A stretch of DNA of 45,386 nucleotides from Arthrobacter sp. PsM3 (GCF_030433895.1 NZ_JARUXE010000036.1:1-45386); one strand, 5' to 3'. Positions 33,745 through 41,903 are shown, counted from the stretch's first letter. Numbers and translations are program-made. The notes: generated by a model from the letters alone, not told the origin.

Positions 33745-34131
33745 ATGAGTTTCTGGGAGAACTTTTGGGATATTTTCTGGTGGTTCTTCACCGCGAGTGT
33801 CTTCTTCGCTTACCTTTTTGGCGTATTCGCGATCATTGGTGATCTCTTCCGCGATCACGGGCTGAATGGTTGGTGGAAAGCGGTCTGGATCTTCTTCCTG
33901 TGCTCCCTGCCTTTGGTGTCTCTGCTGGTGTACCTGGCCGCCAGGGGCGACGGCATGGCCGAGCGCTCGGTGGAACACAGCCGACGGAACCGGGAAGATG
34001 CCGATTCCTATATCCCCAAGGTCGCGACAGCGAGTCCCGCCGAGGAGATTTCCAAAGCGAAGGCTCTCCTGGACGCCGGAACCATCAGCCCTGATGAGTT
34101 TGCGAGGATAAAGAGCAGGCTGCTGGTCTGA
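33745..34131 (+). CDS. PLDc_N-like two-helix membrane protein with SHOCT tail (paralogue 4)
   Basis: This 128-residue protein shares its first 24 coding bases with paralogue 1 and its leader TGAAAGCAGGGAAGACAA with paralogues 1 and 2. The layout is MSFWENFWDIFWWFF, helix 1 (SVFFAYLFGVFAIIGDLF), RDHGLNGWWKAVW, helix 2 (IFFLCSLPLVSLLVYLAARG), a charged linker and the SHOCT tail AEEISKAKALLDAGTISPDE. It lies directly upstream of the cardiolipin synthase, 67 bases apart on the same strand. That synthase's own N-terminal membrane domain is of the same PLDc_N type, so a direct or regulatory partnership is plausible. Confidence 0.9.
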   Translation: MSFWENFWDIFWWFFTASVFFAYLFGVFAIIGDLFRDHGLNGWWKAVWIFFLCSLPLVSLLVYLAARGDGMAERSVEHSRRNREDADSYIPKVATASPAEEISKAKALLDAGTISPDEFARIKSRLLV

Positions 34132-34198
34132 ACTCGGTTCTGGTCCTCCCCATCAGGAGGACGTATGTCGTCGCCAGCAGAAAGGCCTCAAGATAGCG

Positions 34199-35665
34199 GT
34201 GCGCGAATTCTTCCAGAACCCCGAAACGATCCCTTTGCTCCTGCTGGCAGCCCATGTCGTCATCGTGGCCGTAGCAGCTGTCCTCGTGTCGACGAATCGT
34301 CGTCCGTCATCTGCCATTGCCTGGGTGCTGGCCATAATCTTCATACCGTTGCTCGGAGCAGCCGCGTATCTCCTCGTCGGCTATGCGAAACTGCCAAGGT
34401 CGCGCCGGCAGAAACAGCGGGAAGTCAATGAACTCGTCCTGGCGCGAACGGAGGGAAGCCCTTTAATCAGCCAAGGGCACGACTGGCCGGAGTGGCTGCA
34501 TTCGGCGGTGGTGTTGAACAGCAACCTGGGGGCGCTGCCCATGGTCAAAGGCAACAGCGCGGAGCTGTTGCCCGACTATAACGGCACCTTCGACGCCATG
34601 ATCGCAGACATAGATGCTGCCACGAGCTACGTGCATGTGGAGTTTTATATTCTGGTGCTTGATCCGACCACGGCACCGTTTTTCCAAGCGCTGGCTCGGG
34701 CAACGGGACGGGGCATCGCCGTCAGAGTGCTATCCGATGACCTGGCCGGGCTGATGTTTCCCGGCCGTAAAGAAACCATCAAATACCTCCAGGACATAGG
34801 CGCGGAGTATCATCCGATGCTTCCGCTGCGGCCGTTGCAGGGCAAATGGCAGAGGCCGGACCTGCGCAATCACCGGAAGATCCTCGTCGTCGACGGCCGC
34901 GTGGGATTCACCGGATCCCAGAACCTTATCGACGCCAGCTACAACAAGAAGGGCAACCTGAAGCGCGGGCTCCAGTGGCACGAGCTGATGATGCGCCTTG
35001 AAGGACCCGTTGTCCGCGAGCTGGATGCAGTGTTTGCGACGGACTGGTACAGCGAAACGGATGTCCTGCTGCCGCTGGATTCCAGTTCCGCAGTCCTCAA
35101 CCAAGGTCCTTGGCTCATTGACGCGCAGGTCCTGCCCAGCGGGCCCAGTTTCGACAACGACAACAATTTGAAGCTCTACGCCACGCTTATTCACAAAGCC
35201 GAACGTCGGGTCAGCATCACGAGCCCTTACTTCGTGCCGGACGAATCCATCCTGATGGCGATTATCACGGCGGCCGGGCGCGGGCTCAGCGTCGAGCTCT
35301 TCGTCTCCGAGGTCGGAGACCAGAGCATGGTTTACCACGCGCAGCGCTCCTTCTACGAGGCGCTGCTCCGGGCCGGCGTCAGAATCTACCTTTACCGCGC
35401 TCCCCAGGTGCTGCACTCAAAGCACTTCACCATCGATGAGGAGGTTGCCGTAATCGGTTCCAGCAATATGGATGTCCGCTCCTTCAACCTCAACATGGAA
35501 GTATCCGTGCTTGTGCACGGGCGCAGATTTGTGGACGCAATCCGTGAAATCGAAGACGGGTACCGGGAAAACAGTCGTGAGCAACAGCTTGAGGACTGGA
35601 TCCGGCGGCCTGTGTCCCAGAAAGCCTTTGACAACCTGGCGCGCCTGACCGCTTCGCTCCAGTAG
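34199..35665 (+). CDS. cls: Cardiolipin synthase (phospholipase D superfamily)
   Basis: This 488-residue protein has an N-terminal PLDc_N pair of helices (IPLLLLAAHVVIVAVAAVLV, IAWVLAIIFIPLLGAAAYLL). Two HKD catalytic motifs follow: RNHRKILVVDGRVGFTGSQN (about residue 221) and LHSKHFTIDEEVAVIGSSN (about residue 402), each with His, Lys and Asp. It condenses phosphatidylglycerol (or PG with another lipid) to cardiolipin at the inner membrane. The start is GTG 34199 with a poor ribosome binding site. The strong AGGAGG at 34156 instead serves ATG 34165 in another frame, so a short overlapping leader frame or a shift at the 5' end is possible. It probably shares a transcript with SHOCT paralogue 4. 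Confidence 0.9.
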   Translation: MREFFQNPETIPLLLLAAHVVIVAVAAVLVSTNRRPSSAIAWVLAIIFIPLLGAAAYLLVGYAKLPRSRRQKQREVNELVLARTEGSPLISQGHDWPEWLHSAVVLNSNLGALPMVKGNSAELLPDYNGTFDAMIADIDAATSYVHVEFYILVLDPTTAPFFQALARATGRGIAVRVLSDDLAGLMFPGRKETIKYLQDIGAEYHPMLPLRPLQGKWQRPDLRNHRKILVVDGRVGFTGSQNLIDASYNKKGNLKRGLQWHELMMRLEGPVVRELDAVFATDWYSETDVLLPLDSSSAVLNQGPWLIDAQVLPSGPSFDNDNNLKLYATLIHKAERRVSITSPYFVPDESILMAIITAAGRGLSVELFVSEVGDQSMVYHAQRSFYEALLRAGVRIYLYRAPQVLHSKHFTIDEEVAVIGSSNMDVRSFNLNMEVSVLVHGRRFVDAIREIEDGYRENSREQQLEDWIRRPVSQKAFDNLARLTASLQ

Positions 35666-35802
35666 CGGCGCGCAGTCCGGCGGGGAGTGGGGCCAACAGC
35701 GGCGTCATATCACTTGCAGTTTCAACCACGCATGGCTTCCTTGTACTTTAATCTTCAAGTAATTTTCGGATTGGACCCGCATGCCCCCCGGTTGGACCTG
35801 AG

Positions 35803-36300
35803 ATGACCGTATTGTCCGAGTCGACAGCACCGCTGTTGGCAGCCTCGCCAGCCACGGTCCGCAACCGGGTCACCATTCCACTGCGCTTTCCGGACGGCTT
35901 CACCGCCGCGGCGGAGGTGCTGACGTTCCGGGGGACTGGCCGACGGCAAGGAACATCTGCTGCTCGCGCTGGGCGAGTGGGAGCAGGCGCTGCTGCGGGA
36001 GGCGCCGGGCCTCGGCTGCACAGCGAGCGCCTGACCGGGCACGTGTTCGGCAGCCAGCGCTGTGACTGCGGCCGCCGCGCAGATGCTCGACACCCTCGGC
36101 GCCACCGCCGTCCGCCTGCTCAGCAACAACCCGGACAAGGCCGCCCAGCTTGCCGCCCACGGCATCGATGTCACCGAACAACTCCCCACCGGGGTGCACT
36201 TGTCCCCGGCCAACCGCAGCTGCCTGACGGCAAGACGCGATCACACCGGCCATACCCTCGACCTGCCAACCGACGTCGGCCCCCGGCCGGAGGCCCTCCC
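35803..36300 (+). pseudogene. ribA: GTP cyclohydrolase II remnant
   Basis: RNRVTIPLRFPDGFTAAAEV at the start, DGKEHLLLALGEWEQAL in the next frame, LHSERLTGHVFGSQRCDCG back in the first, and AQMLDTLGATAVRLLSNNPD plus GVHLSPANRS in another frame are all RibA segments (GTP to the pyrimidine precursor of riboflavin). An extra G in the run at 35931-35936 causes the first shift. After CDCG about 55 residues are gone, including the third zinc Cys region and the EGRGIGL loop. The junction lies in a short repeated ACTGCGG-type sequence, consistent with deletion between short direct repeats. The last frame runs without a stop into the next remnant. Confidence 0.85.
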
Positions 36301-36367
36301 GGCCGGGATTAGCGGGGCGGCCGCCACGGACAGTGGACAGGCCGCCACTTTGCCCGCTCACGACGAC

Positions 36368-37215
36368 ATGCTCGGCCGCATTGACGGACTCATTCCCCGG
36401 CTGAGGGAGCGGGCAGAGGAAGCGGAGCGCCTTCGCCGCATCCCGGAGTCCACGATGGAGGACCTCAAGGACGCCGGAATCTTTGATCTGCTTTCTCCCA
36501 AGGCTGTCGGGGGGTTTGGACTGGGCGTCGGGACGTACGCCCAGGCCGTCCGCCGCTTGGCCCGCGGCTGCGCCTCCACAGCGTGGACTGCCGGTCATCT
36601 GATCGAGCATGTCTGGATGCTGGCGCGGTGGCCGCGGGAGGTCCAGGACGCGGTCTTCGCGAAGGGACCCACTCCGTTGGCGGCCGCCACCGGGGCACCG
36701 GTCGGCGTTGCCGAGAAGGTCCCGGGCGGCTACGCGATATCGGGCTTGTGGAGTTTCCCGTCCGGGGTGATGCACTCCGGGTGGGTTCTGCTGGCAGCCC
36801 AGCACGAGAGCACGCGCTTACAGTGCCTCGTCCCGATATCCGACGTCAAATTGCTGGACGTGTGGCATACGGCCGGGCTGAGGGGCGCGGGAAGCAATGA
36901 CGTCCGGGCAGTGCGGGCTGTTCGTTCCAGAGCACCTAACCCTGGACTGGGCGCTTCTGGGGGCAGCGGATAACCCGGGCAGCCGGATTCATCCGGATCC
37001 AATCATCCACATCCCCATGGCCACCTGCTGAATATGGTGGCACCCGCCGCGAGCCTCGGTGCCGCCGAACACGCTGTCGAACTGTTCCGCGAGCGGATGC
37101 TCGTGCGCCAGGTCAAGAGCACCGTCGAGAACCGGCAGGCGGATTCACCGCTTGCGCAGGCCCGCTTCTCGCAGGCTTACGGGCTCGTGGTCACCGCAAA
37201 GTTGCTGAAGCTCCC
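36368..37215 (+). pseudogene. Acyl-CoA-dehydrogenase-fold flavin monooxygenase remnant
   Basis: From about 36368 the frame reads MLGRIDGLIPRLRERAEEAE, MEDLKDAGIFDLLSPKAVGG, CASTAWTAGHLIEHVWML and GYAISGLWSFPSGVMHSGWV, then GAGSNDV. This is the pattern of HsaA/HpaB-like FADH2-dependent aromatic hydroxylases in the acyl-CoA dehydrogenase fold. A shift near 36905 moves the sequence to LFVPEHLTLDWALLGAADNP. Another near 37030 moves it to LNMVAPAASLGAAEHAVELF and ARFSQAYGLVVTAKLL. The C-terminal about 80 residues are missing. It is in frame with the ribA remnant. A riboflavin gene beside a flavin-dependent hydroxylase makes sense as an aromatic-degradation cluster of which only this piece is left. 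Confidence 0.8.
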
Positions 37216-37284
37216 TTGCGCTCTATCGCGGCGATGCCCAGTCACGGCTTCATCACTGCAATGCGGTGCCAGGAAATTGGAGCC

Positions 37285-37470
37285 TCACGCTTCGGGCCAG
37301 TTCGGGGCTTCGTCGACACCGCATCCCTGACGGCTGCACTGCCGGGCGCTCACGCGCCAGTCGGGCTGGTTGGAATCCGGCGAACGCGCGTCTTTCCAGA
37401 TCGGTATGACCCTCGAGCCGCACGCCCGGCAAGGCGGCTCGACATGGGCGCGGCGTTGCGCTTTGTTCAT
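37285..37470 (-). CDS. Small zinc-ribbon-like protein
   Basis: This 61-residue frame starts at ATG 37470, preceded by TTTGGGGGGAATC. It contains CRACGSRVIPIW and, near the end, a second Cys pair in QCSRQGCGV. The spacing CxxC-N25-CxxxxC fits a small zinc ribbon. It is very hydrophilic and has no membrane segment. I know no function. Support comes from the paired cysteines, a plausible ribosome binding site and lack of overlap with any intact gene. It could be a chance frame. Confidence 0.45.
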   Translation of the reverse strand: MNKAQRRAHVEPPCRACGSRVIPIWKDARSPDSNQPDWRVSARQCSRQGCGVDEAPNWPEA

Positions 37471-37681
37471 GATTCCCCCCAAAGAAACTCACCCCGAATA
37501 TAGCCAAATATCTAACGAATGTACAAAAGGAACCTGGCCGCGCATTCGGTGTGAAGCGGCCCGGCATCCGCCCTGGCGCACGTCGTAAACCGAGGAAGTT
37601 CTGCCGGGAGGGAATACGGATGGGATTCTGTATGTTGAACATCTATCCAAGCAGCAAACCGAAGAAGAGAGAATCACCTCA

Positions 37682-37984
37682 GTGGCAACCGATTACGATG
37701 AAGTACGTTCCGACGTCAAGGAATCGCAGGACAGGTCCCTGGAGGCGCTGCAGTCTGCCAATGCGCCCGACGCCCGCAGCGTGGTGAGCGAGCTGGACGA
37801 GGCGGATTCACTGGACGGTTCGATCACCCCGGGCGGAGAATTCGTTGCCGAGGAACTGGTGGTCCAGGTGATCCCGCAGGCGGAAGACGAATTTACCTGT
37901 TACTCCTGTTTTCTGGTGCGGCACCGCTCCCAAATCGCGCGTGAAAAGAACGGCCACGCGTACTGCATTGACTGCGAGGGCTAA
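37682..37984 (+). CDS. DUF4193 protein
   Basis: This 100-residue protein starts at GTG 37682. The acidic N-terminal half (MATDYDEVRSDVKE, then SELDEADSLDG) and the C-terminal zinc-finger-like block FTCYSCFLVRHRSQIAREK followed by YCIDCEG match DUF4193, which is almost confined to Actinobacteria. The CxxC...CxxC arrangement (residues about 76-79 and 95-98) can bind zinc. The typical function is unknown. It stands alone between the small zinc-ribbon frame and the toroid protein, and it is one of the markers used here to place the organism. Confidence 0.9.
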   Translation: MATDYDEVRSDVKESQDRSLEALQSANAPDARSVVSELDEADSLDGSITPGGEFVAEELVVQVIPQAEDEFTCYSCFLVRHRSQIAREKNGHAYCIDCEG

Positions 37985-38075
37985 ACCGATGCTGCGGGCT
38001 CGGGCTGGCAAGCAGCCGCCGAAGCAGAGGCAGCAAGCTATGTGAAGGAAACGCTGCGGGCACTACAATCGGCGC

Positions 38076-39092
38076 ATGACCGTCCTGGAGTGGCTGCTGG
38101 ATTCTGATCCCTCCGTCCGCTGGCAGGCGCTGCGGGATCTGACTGGCGCCCCGGCCGCCGTCGTGGCTGCCGAGCGTGCACGGGTTGCCACCGCGGGGTG
38201 GGGGGCCCGGTTGCTGGCGCTGCGCGGGGAGGATGGCCAATGGGCCGGGGGCGCCTATTTCCCCGCGCAAGGCGGCCATCCCGACGTCGAACCTGCCGAT
38301 GGAGCCGACGCTGCGGACGGCCACAGTGAGTCCGGTGGCCCCGAGGCACCCGACAGCGGGAGTCAGCCCTGGACTGCCACCACCTACACCCTGCTGCAGT
38401 TGCGTGACTTCGGCGTTGACCCTGCAAGTGACCAGATACGCCGGACAGTGGCACTGGTAAGGGCTAACTGCCGTTGGGAAGAGGGCGGCCAGCCCTTTTT
38501 CGATGGCGAAGTCGAGCCCTGCATCAACGGCATGGCGGTGGGGCTGGGAGCCTACTTTGGCCAGGACGTCGACGCCGTCGTTGCCCGGCTGATCAGTGAA
38601 CAGCTCGACGACGGCGGCTGGAACTGCTGGGCGGAGCACGGCGCAGTGGTTTCGTCGGCTGCGACGACGATCAATGTTCTTGAAGGACTCCTCGCGCATG
38701 AGCGGGCAAGCGGTGGTTCAGCAGAATCCATCGGGGCGCGGCGACGCGGCGGGGAGTACCTCCTCGAACGGAGGCTGTTCCGACGCAAGAGCACCGGCGA
38801 AGTCGTTGATCCGGCCTGGCTGGAGTTCGCCTATCCGACCCGCTGGCACTACGACGTTCTCCGCGCCCTGGAGTACTTCCGGTCCACCGGGGATGCTCCC
38901 GACCCTCGAGTTGCAGAGGCGGTGGGGCTGCTTCGATCGAAGCGACAGCCCGACGGCACCTGGCTGCTGGAAAACACCCACCCCGGGGCGACCCACTTCG
39001 AACTCGAGGATGGCGACGGCCGGCCCAGCCGCTGGAACACACTGCGGGCGCTGCGGGTCCTGCGCTGGTACGACAACGGCCAGACTCCCTAA
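38076..39092 (+). CDS. Alpha/alpha-toroid (squalene-cyclase-like) protein
   Basis: This is a 338-residue protein starting at ATG 38076. It has QW-like repeats of terpenoid-cyclase/prenyltransferase toroids: LRGEDGQWAGGAYFP, LISEQLDDGGWNCW and LLRSKRQPDGTWLLENTHPG. The helical segments between them match the fold. There is no DxDD protonation motif and the protein is half the length of real squalene cyclases, so it is not likely to cyclise terpenes. Conserved relatives in actinobacteria are annotated as hypothetical or squalene-cyclase-domain proteins. No partner gene is seen; the next gene is convergent. Confidence 0.75.
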   Translation: MTVLEWLLDSDPSVRWQALRDLTGAPAAVVAAERARVATAGWGARLLALRGEDGQWAGGAYFPAQGGHPDVEPADGADAADGHSESGGPEAPDSGSQPWTATTYTLLQLRDFGVDPASDQIRRTVALVRANCRWEEGGQPFFDGEVEPCINGMAVGLGAYFGQDVDAVVARLISEQLDDGGWNCWAEHGAVVSSAATTINVLEGLLAHERASGGSAESIGARRRGGEYLLERRLFRRKSTGEVVDPAWLEFAYPTRWHYDVLRALEYFRSTGDAPDPRVAEAVGLLRSKRQPDGTWLLENTHPGATHFELEDGDGRPSRWNTLRALRVLRWYDNGQTP

Positions 39093-39148
39093 TCCTGCCT
39101 GAGGGCCCGTCACCACGGTCATCCCGGTAGTACTAGGCCGCGCCCGTC

Positions 39149-39484
39149 CTACGCCGCGCCCGTCCACCTGGGCGCCATTGCGGCCCGACGGATTGTCTTG
39201 GCGCGGGTGTGGAAGCCGTCAGCCCGTTTATGCCAGTCGTGGCGCGCCTGGGGTGCGTCGCTGGAATGTGCCGGTTCCTGAACGCTGTTCTGCGTGCCTC
39301 CCTCGGAGCACAGGTCGGTGATCAGCCCCATGCCCGCACACTCCCGCACCGCGGCGATGCCGGCAACGGCAGCGGACTTGTCACTGAACGCAGCCGACTC
39401 CGCCATCACGGTTCCGTCAGGTGCCTTGAGCCGGAACCGGAAATTCGACTCCCGGTCAAGGAACAGTTCAAACGTGCCCGCCAT
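39149..39484 (-). CDS. YegP-type DUF1508 protein
   Basis: This 111-residue protein starts at ATG 39484 after GGGAGGATTGTT. The first 60 residues carry one DUF1508 repeat: FELFLDRESNFRFRLKAPDG, then VMAESAAFSDKSAAVAGIAA with the usual Y/F-x-F-x-L-KA-NG-x-x-x-A/E-S pattern. The E. coli YegP fold has two such repeats; here there is one, followed by a basic hydrophilic tail of about 50 residues. The function is unknown; some relatives are stress-linked. It is convergent with the toroid gene. Confidence 0.85.
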   Translation of the reverse strand: MAGTFELFLDRESNFRFRLKAPDGTVMAESAAFSDKSAAVAGIAAVRECAGMGLITDLCSEGGTQNSVQEPAHSSDAPQARHDWHKRADGFHTRAKTIRRAAMAPRWTGAA

Positions 39485-39687
39485 AACAATCCTCCCGGTC
39501 TGGGAACCTGCCCCGCGGCGTCAATACCTCGGATCAGGCCGGAACGCATCACTGCGTTCGCCCCGCTGCCCTTGTCGAACGATCACAAAAGATCAGTTCA
39601 TCTGGTGCTAACCAGTCTGTTGCAGCCTCCAGATGCCCCACAAGGCACGGCACGTAAACCCTGGGTAAAAGCTGTGCAACACCCGGC

Positions 39688-40689
39688 TCAGACGTACTGG
39701 GCGAACCAGGCGAGCGTGTCGTTCCAGGCCGCGGTGGCCTGCGCCTCAACGTAGCGGTCCCCGGTGTCATTGTGGAAGGCATGGTCGACGCCGGGATATA
39801 CCGTGAGCTGGTGGCGGACGTCTGTGGCGGCCAGGGCGTCCCGCAGCGCCGGGAGCGTGCCGGTGATCCGCTGATCAAGCTCGGCGTAGACGCCGAAGAC
39901 CGCCGGCTTGATTGCCGGGACCTTCTCCAGATCGGGGGACGGCCCGTAAAACGCCGCGGTCGCCTTCAACCCAGGCAGCTCCGTGGCCGCCTGCCAGGTG
40001 ATACCCCCGCCGAAGCAGTACCCGTTCATGGCGATCCGGCCCTCGGCGACGAAGTCCTTTGACTGCAGGTAATCGAAGGCTGCTGCGAAATCGCCCACGT
40101 GCCGTTGGGCACCTGCCGCTGTCAAGGCTCCGGGAACCGCGTCGCGGTCCATCTTCGCCGTGCCACCTTCCCGGCTGAGCAGGTCAAGGGCCAGCGCCGC
40201 GTAGCCCGCTTTGGCGAAGCGGCGTGCCACATCCTCAATGTGAGCGGTCAGTCCGCGGTTCTCGTGGCAGATCAGTACCGCCGGCCCGGCGGCACCGGAC
40301 TCCGGCCGGGCAAGGTAGGCGCTGATGTCAGTTCCGTCCGCCGGGAACCGCACCGTTTCAGTCACCAGCCCCGGCTCACCCTCAGGAACTGAGAGCGGAC
40401 TTTTGGCGCGAGGCACCGGGACGAGGGATGCGGTGCCGGGTGCGGGGCCCGGCGCGGCGCCAGTGCCCGGGCCCGACGGCGAGGGGCTGGGGGTCGGCAT
40501 GGGGTCGGTGCCGCGCGGAACCTCGTCCGGCGTGCAACCCACCAGCAGCATCGCTGCCGACGCTGCGGCCATGCTGCCGGTGATGAATGCCACCCGGCGC
40601 GTAAACGTGCCATGGCTCATCGCGCCGGCGCGGTAATCGTCGAAGAATTCCTCGATCAGGTACTTTTCGTACTTCCCAAGTTTTGTCAT
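39688..40689 (-). CDS. Dienelactone hydrolase family protein, Tat-type lipoprotein
   Basis: I chose ATG 40689 because CAGGAGGCCCTTC precedes it; the frame extends upstream. The 333-residue protein begins with about 30 hydrophilic residues, then TRRVAFITGSMAAASAAMLL and VGCTPD: a twin-Arg-like signal and a lipobox with Cys at about residue 50. A Pro/Gly/Ser linker follows. The hydrolase part has VLICHENRG, NGYCFGGG with the nucleophile Cys (C-F-G-G), YAELDQRI with Asp and GVDHAFHND with His: the Cys-His-Asp triad of dienelactone hydrolases. It is probably attached to the outer face of the membrane. The long pre-signal segment is unusual and is discussed under findings. Confidence 0.88.
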   Translation of the reverse strand: MTKLGKYEKYLIEEFFDDYRAGAMSHGTFTRRVAFITGSMAAASAAMLLVGCTPDEVPRGTDPMPTPSPSPSGPGTGAAPGPAPGTASLVPVPRAKSPLSVPEGEPGLVTETVRFPADGTDISAYLARPESGAAGPAVLICHENRGLTAHIEDVARRFAKAGYAALALDLLSREGGTAKMDRDAVPGALTAAGAQRHVGDFAAAFDYLQSKDFVAEGRIAMNGYCFGGGITWQAATELPGLKATAAFYGPSPDLEKVPAIKPAVFGVYAELDQRITGTLPALRDALAATDVRHQLTVYPGVDHAFHNDTGDRYVEAQATAAWNDTLAWFAQYV

Positions 40690-40889
40690 GAAGGGCCTCC
40701 TGGAGTGTGCGGATATCCTCCTCCGAAGTCCGTGACCAGACAAGGCCGGGCCGGATGGTGGGGCCGCCGTGTCGGCGTGTGCCCGACCGTCTTATTTCGA
40801 CATGTGAATGTCCGCGGCGGAGACCGGTCCGTAACATTGAAGCAAGTAGCGTACGCAGCTTGCCAAGTTCATCGAAAAGGACTATTTAG

Positions 40890-41903
40890 GTGCCCCTCGA
40901 AACATTGCCCGTCCTGGACTTCTCCCTTTTGAGCGCTGGCCCGGAGGAGGCCTCGCGGTTCCGTGACGAACTTCGCGACGCCATGCACGAGGTCGGCTTC
41001 CTGTACCTGGCCGGGCACGGGATCCCGCAGGAGTTGACGGATGCCATCCTCGGCGTGTCCCGACGCTTCTTCGAGCTGCCCGAGCAACAGAAGCTTGCGG
41101 TCGAGAACGTCCACAGCCCGCAGTTCCGAGGATACACGAGGGTCGGCGGCGAACTCACGGATGGTGCGGTCGACTGGCGGGAACAGATTGATATCGGCGT
41201 CGAACGTGCTGCCGTGGAACCGGGACCGGGCGTCGCTGACTACTGGCGCCTTGAAGGGCCCAATTTGTGGCCCGACGCCCTCCCCGAAATGCGGGACATC
41301 GTCCTGGAGTGGACCGAGCGCCTTAGTGCCATCTCGCTGAGCCTTCTGCGTGCCCTTGCGGTCTCCCTCGGCGCACCTGAAGACACTTTCGACCAGGCTT
41401 TCGCGGCCCGGGCGTTTCCCCTGCTCAAGATTGTGCGGTACCCGGGGGAGTCCAACCCGGAGCCGAAGCAGGGTGTGGGTTCCCACCGCGACGGCGGGGT
41501 GCTGACCCTGCTGCTGGTGGAACCCGGAAAGGGCGGCCTGCAGGTTGAGTACCAGGGGCAGTGGATCGACGCCCCCCAGGTGCCCGGGACATTTGTCGTC
41601 AATATCGGGGAGATGCTCGAACTGGCCACGAACGGCTATCTCAAGGCGACGCTGCACCGCGTGATCTCACCCCTGCGCGGCACCGACCGTGTTTCCCTTC
41701 CGTTCTTCTACAATCCGGCACTGGACGCAACGATGCCGCAGCTCGCGGTGAGCCCGGAGTTCCAGTCCAGGGCCCGTGGCCTGTCGGTTGATCCGACGAA
41801 CAGCCCAATTCTTGAGACCTATGGGGACAACGCCCTTCGCTACCGGCTGCGGGCCCATCCCAACGTGGTGGACGCCCACCACTCCGATCTGCAGAAAGGC
41901 TGA
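40890..41903 (+). CDS. Isopenicillin-N-synthase-like 2OG-Fe(II) oxygenase
   Basis: This 337-residue protein starts at GTG 40890 with AAAAGGA upstream. The N-terminal DIOX_N domain (LPVLDFSLL, EVGFLYLAGHGIP) precedes the double-stranded beta-helix with the iron triad: GSHRDGGVLTLLL (H-x-D) and KATLHRVISPL (distal His). The downstream RVSLPFFYNP supplies the R-x-S that binds 2-oxoglutarate. The family hydroxylates or oxidises small molecules; the substrate is not readable. It diverges from the dienelactone hydrolase gene with 200 bases between starts. A hairpin terminator follows at 41956. Confidence 0.92.
   Translation: MPLETLPVLDFSLLSAGPEEASRFRDELRDAMHEVGFLYLAGHGIPQELTDAILGVSRRFFELPEQQKLAVENVHSPQFRGYTRVGGELTDGAVDWREQIDIGVERAAVEPGPGVADYWRLEGPNLWPDALPEMRDIVLEWTERLSAISLSLLRALAVSLGAPEDTFDQAFAARAFPLLKIVRYPGESNPEPKQGVGSHRDGGVLTLLLVEPGKGGLQVEYQGQWIDAPQVPGTFVVNIGEMLELATNGYLKATLHRVISPLRGTDRVSLPFFYNPALDATMPQLAVSPEFQSRARGLSVDPTNSPILETYGDNALRYRLRAHPNVVDAHHSDLQKG

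Noticed and set aside
19051..34131. SHOCT/PLDc_N proteins as phospholipases
   Set aside because: They contain no HKD motif; only the membrane domain type is shared with phospholipase-D enzymes.
37216..37503. 95-codon plus-strand frame after the monooxygenase remnant
   Set aside because: It carries no recognisable domain and lies opposite the better-supported small zinc-ribbon frame.
37824..37841. TCACCC followed by GGAGAA at the right spacing
   Set aside because: Two mismatches in the second half-site, within the DUF4193 coding region.
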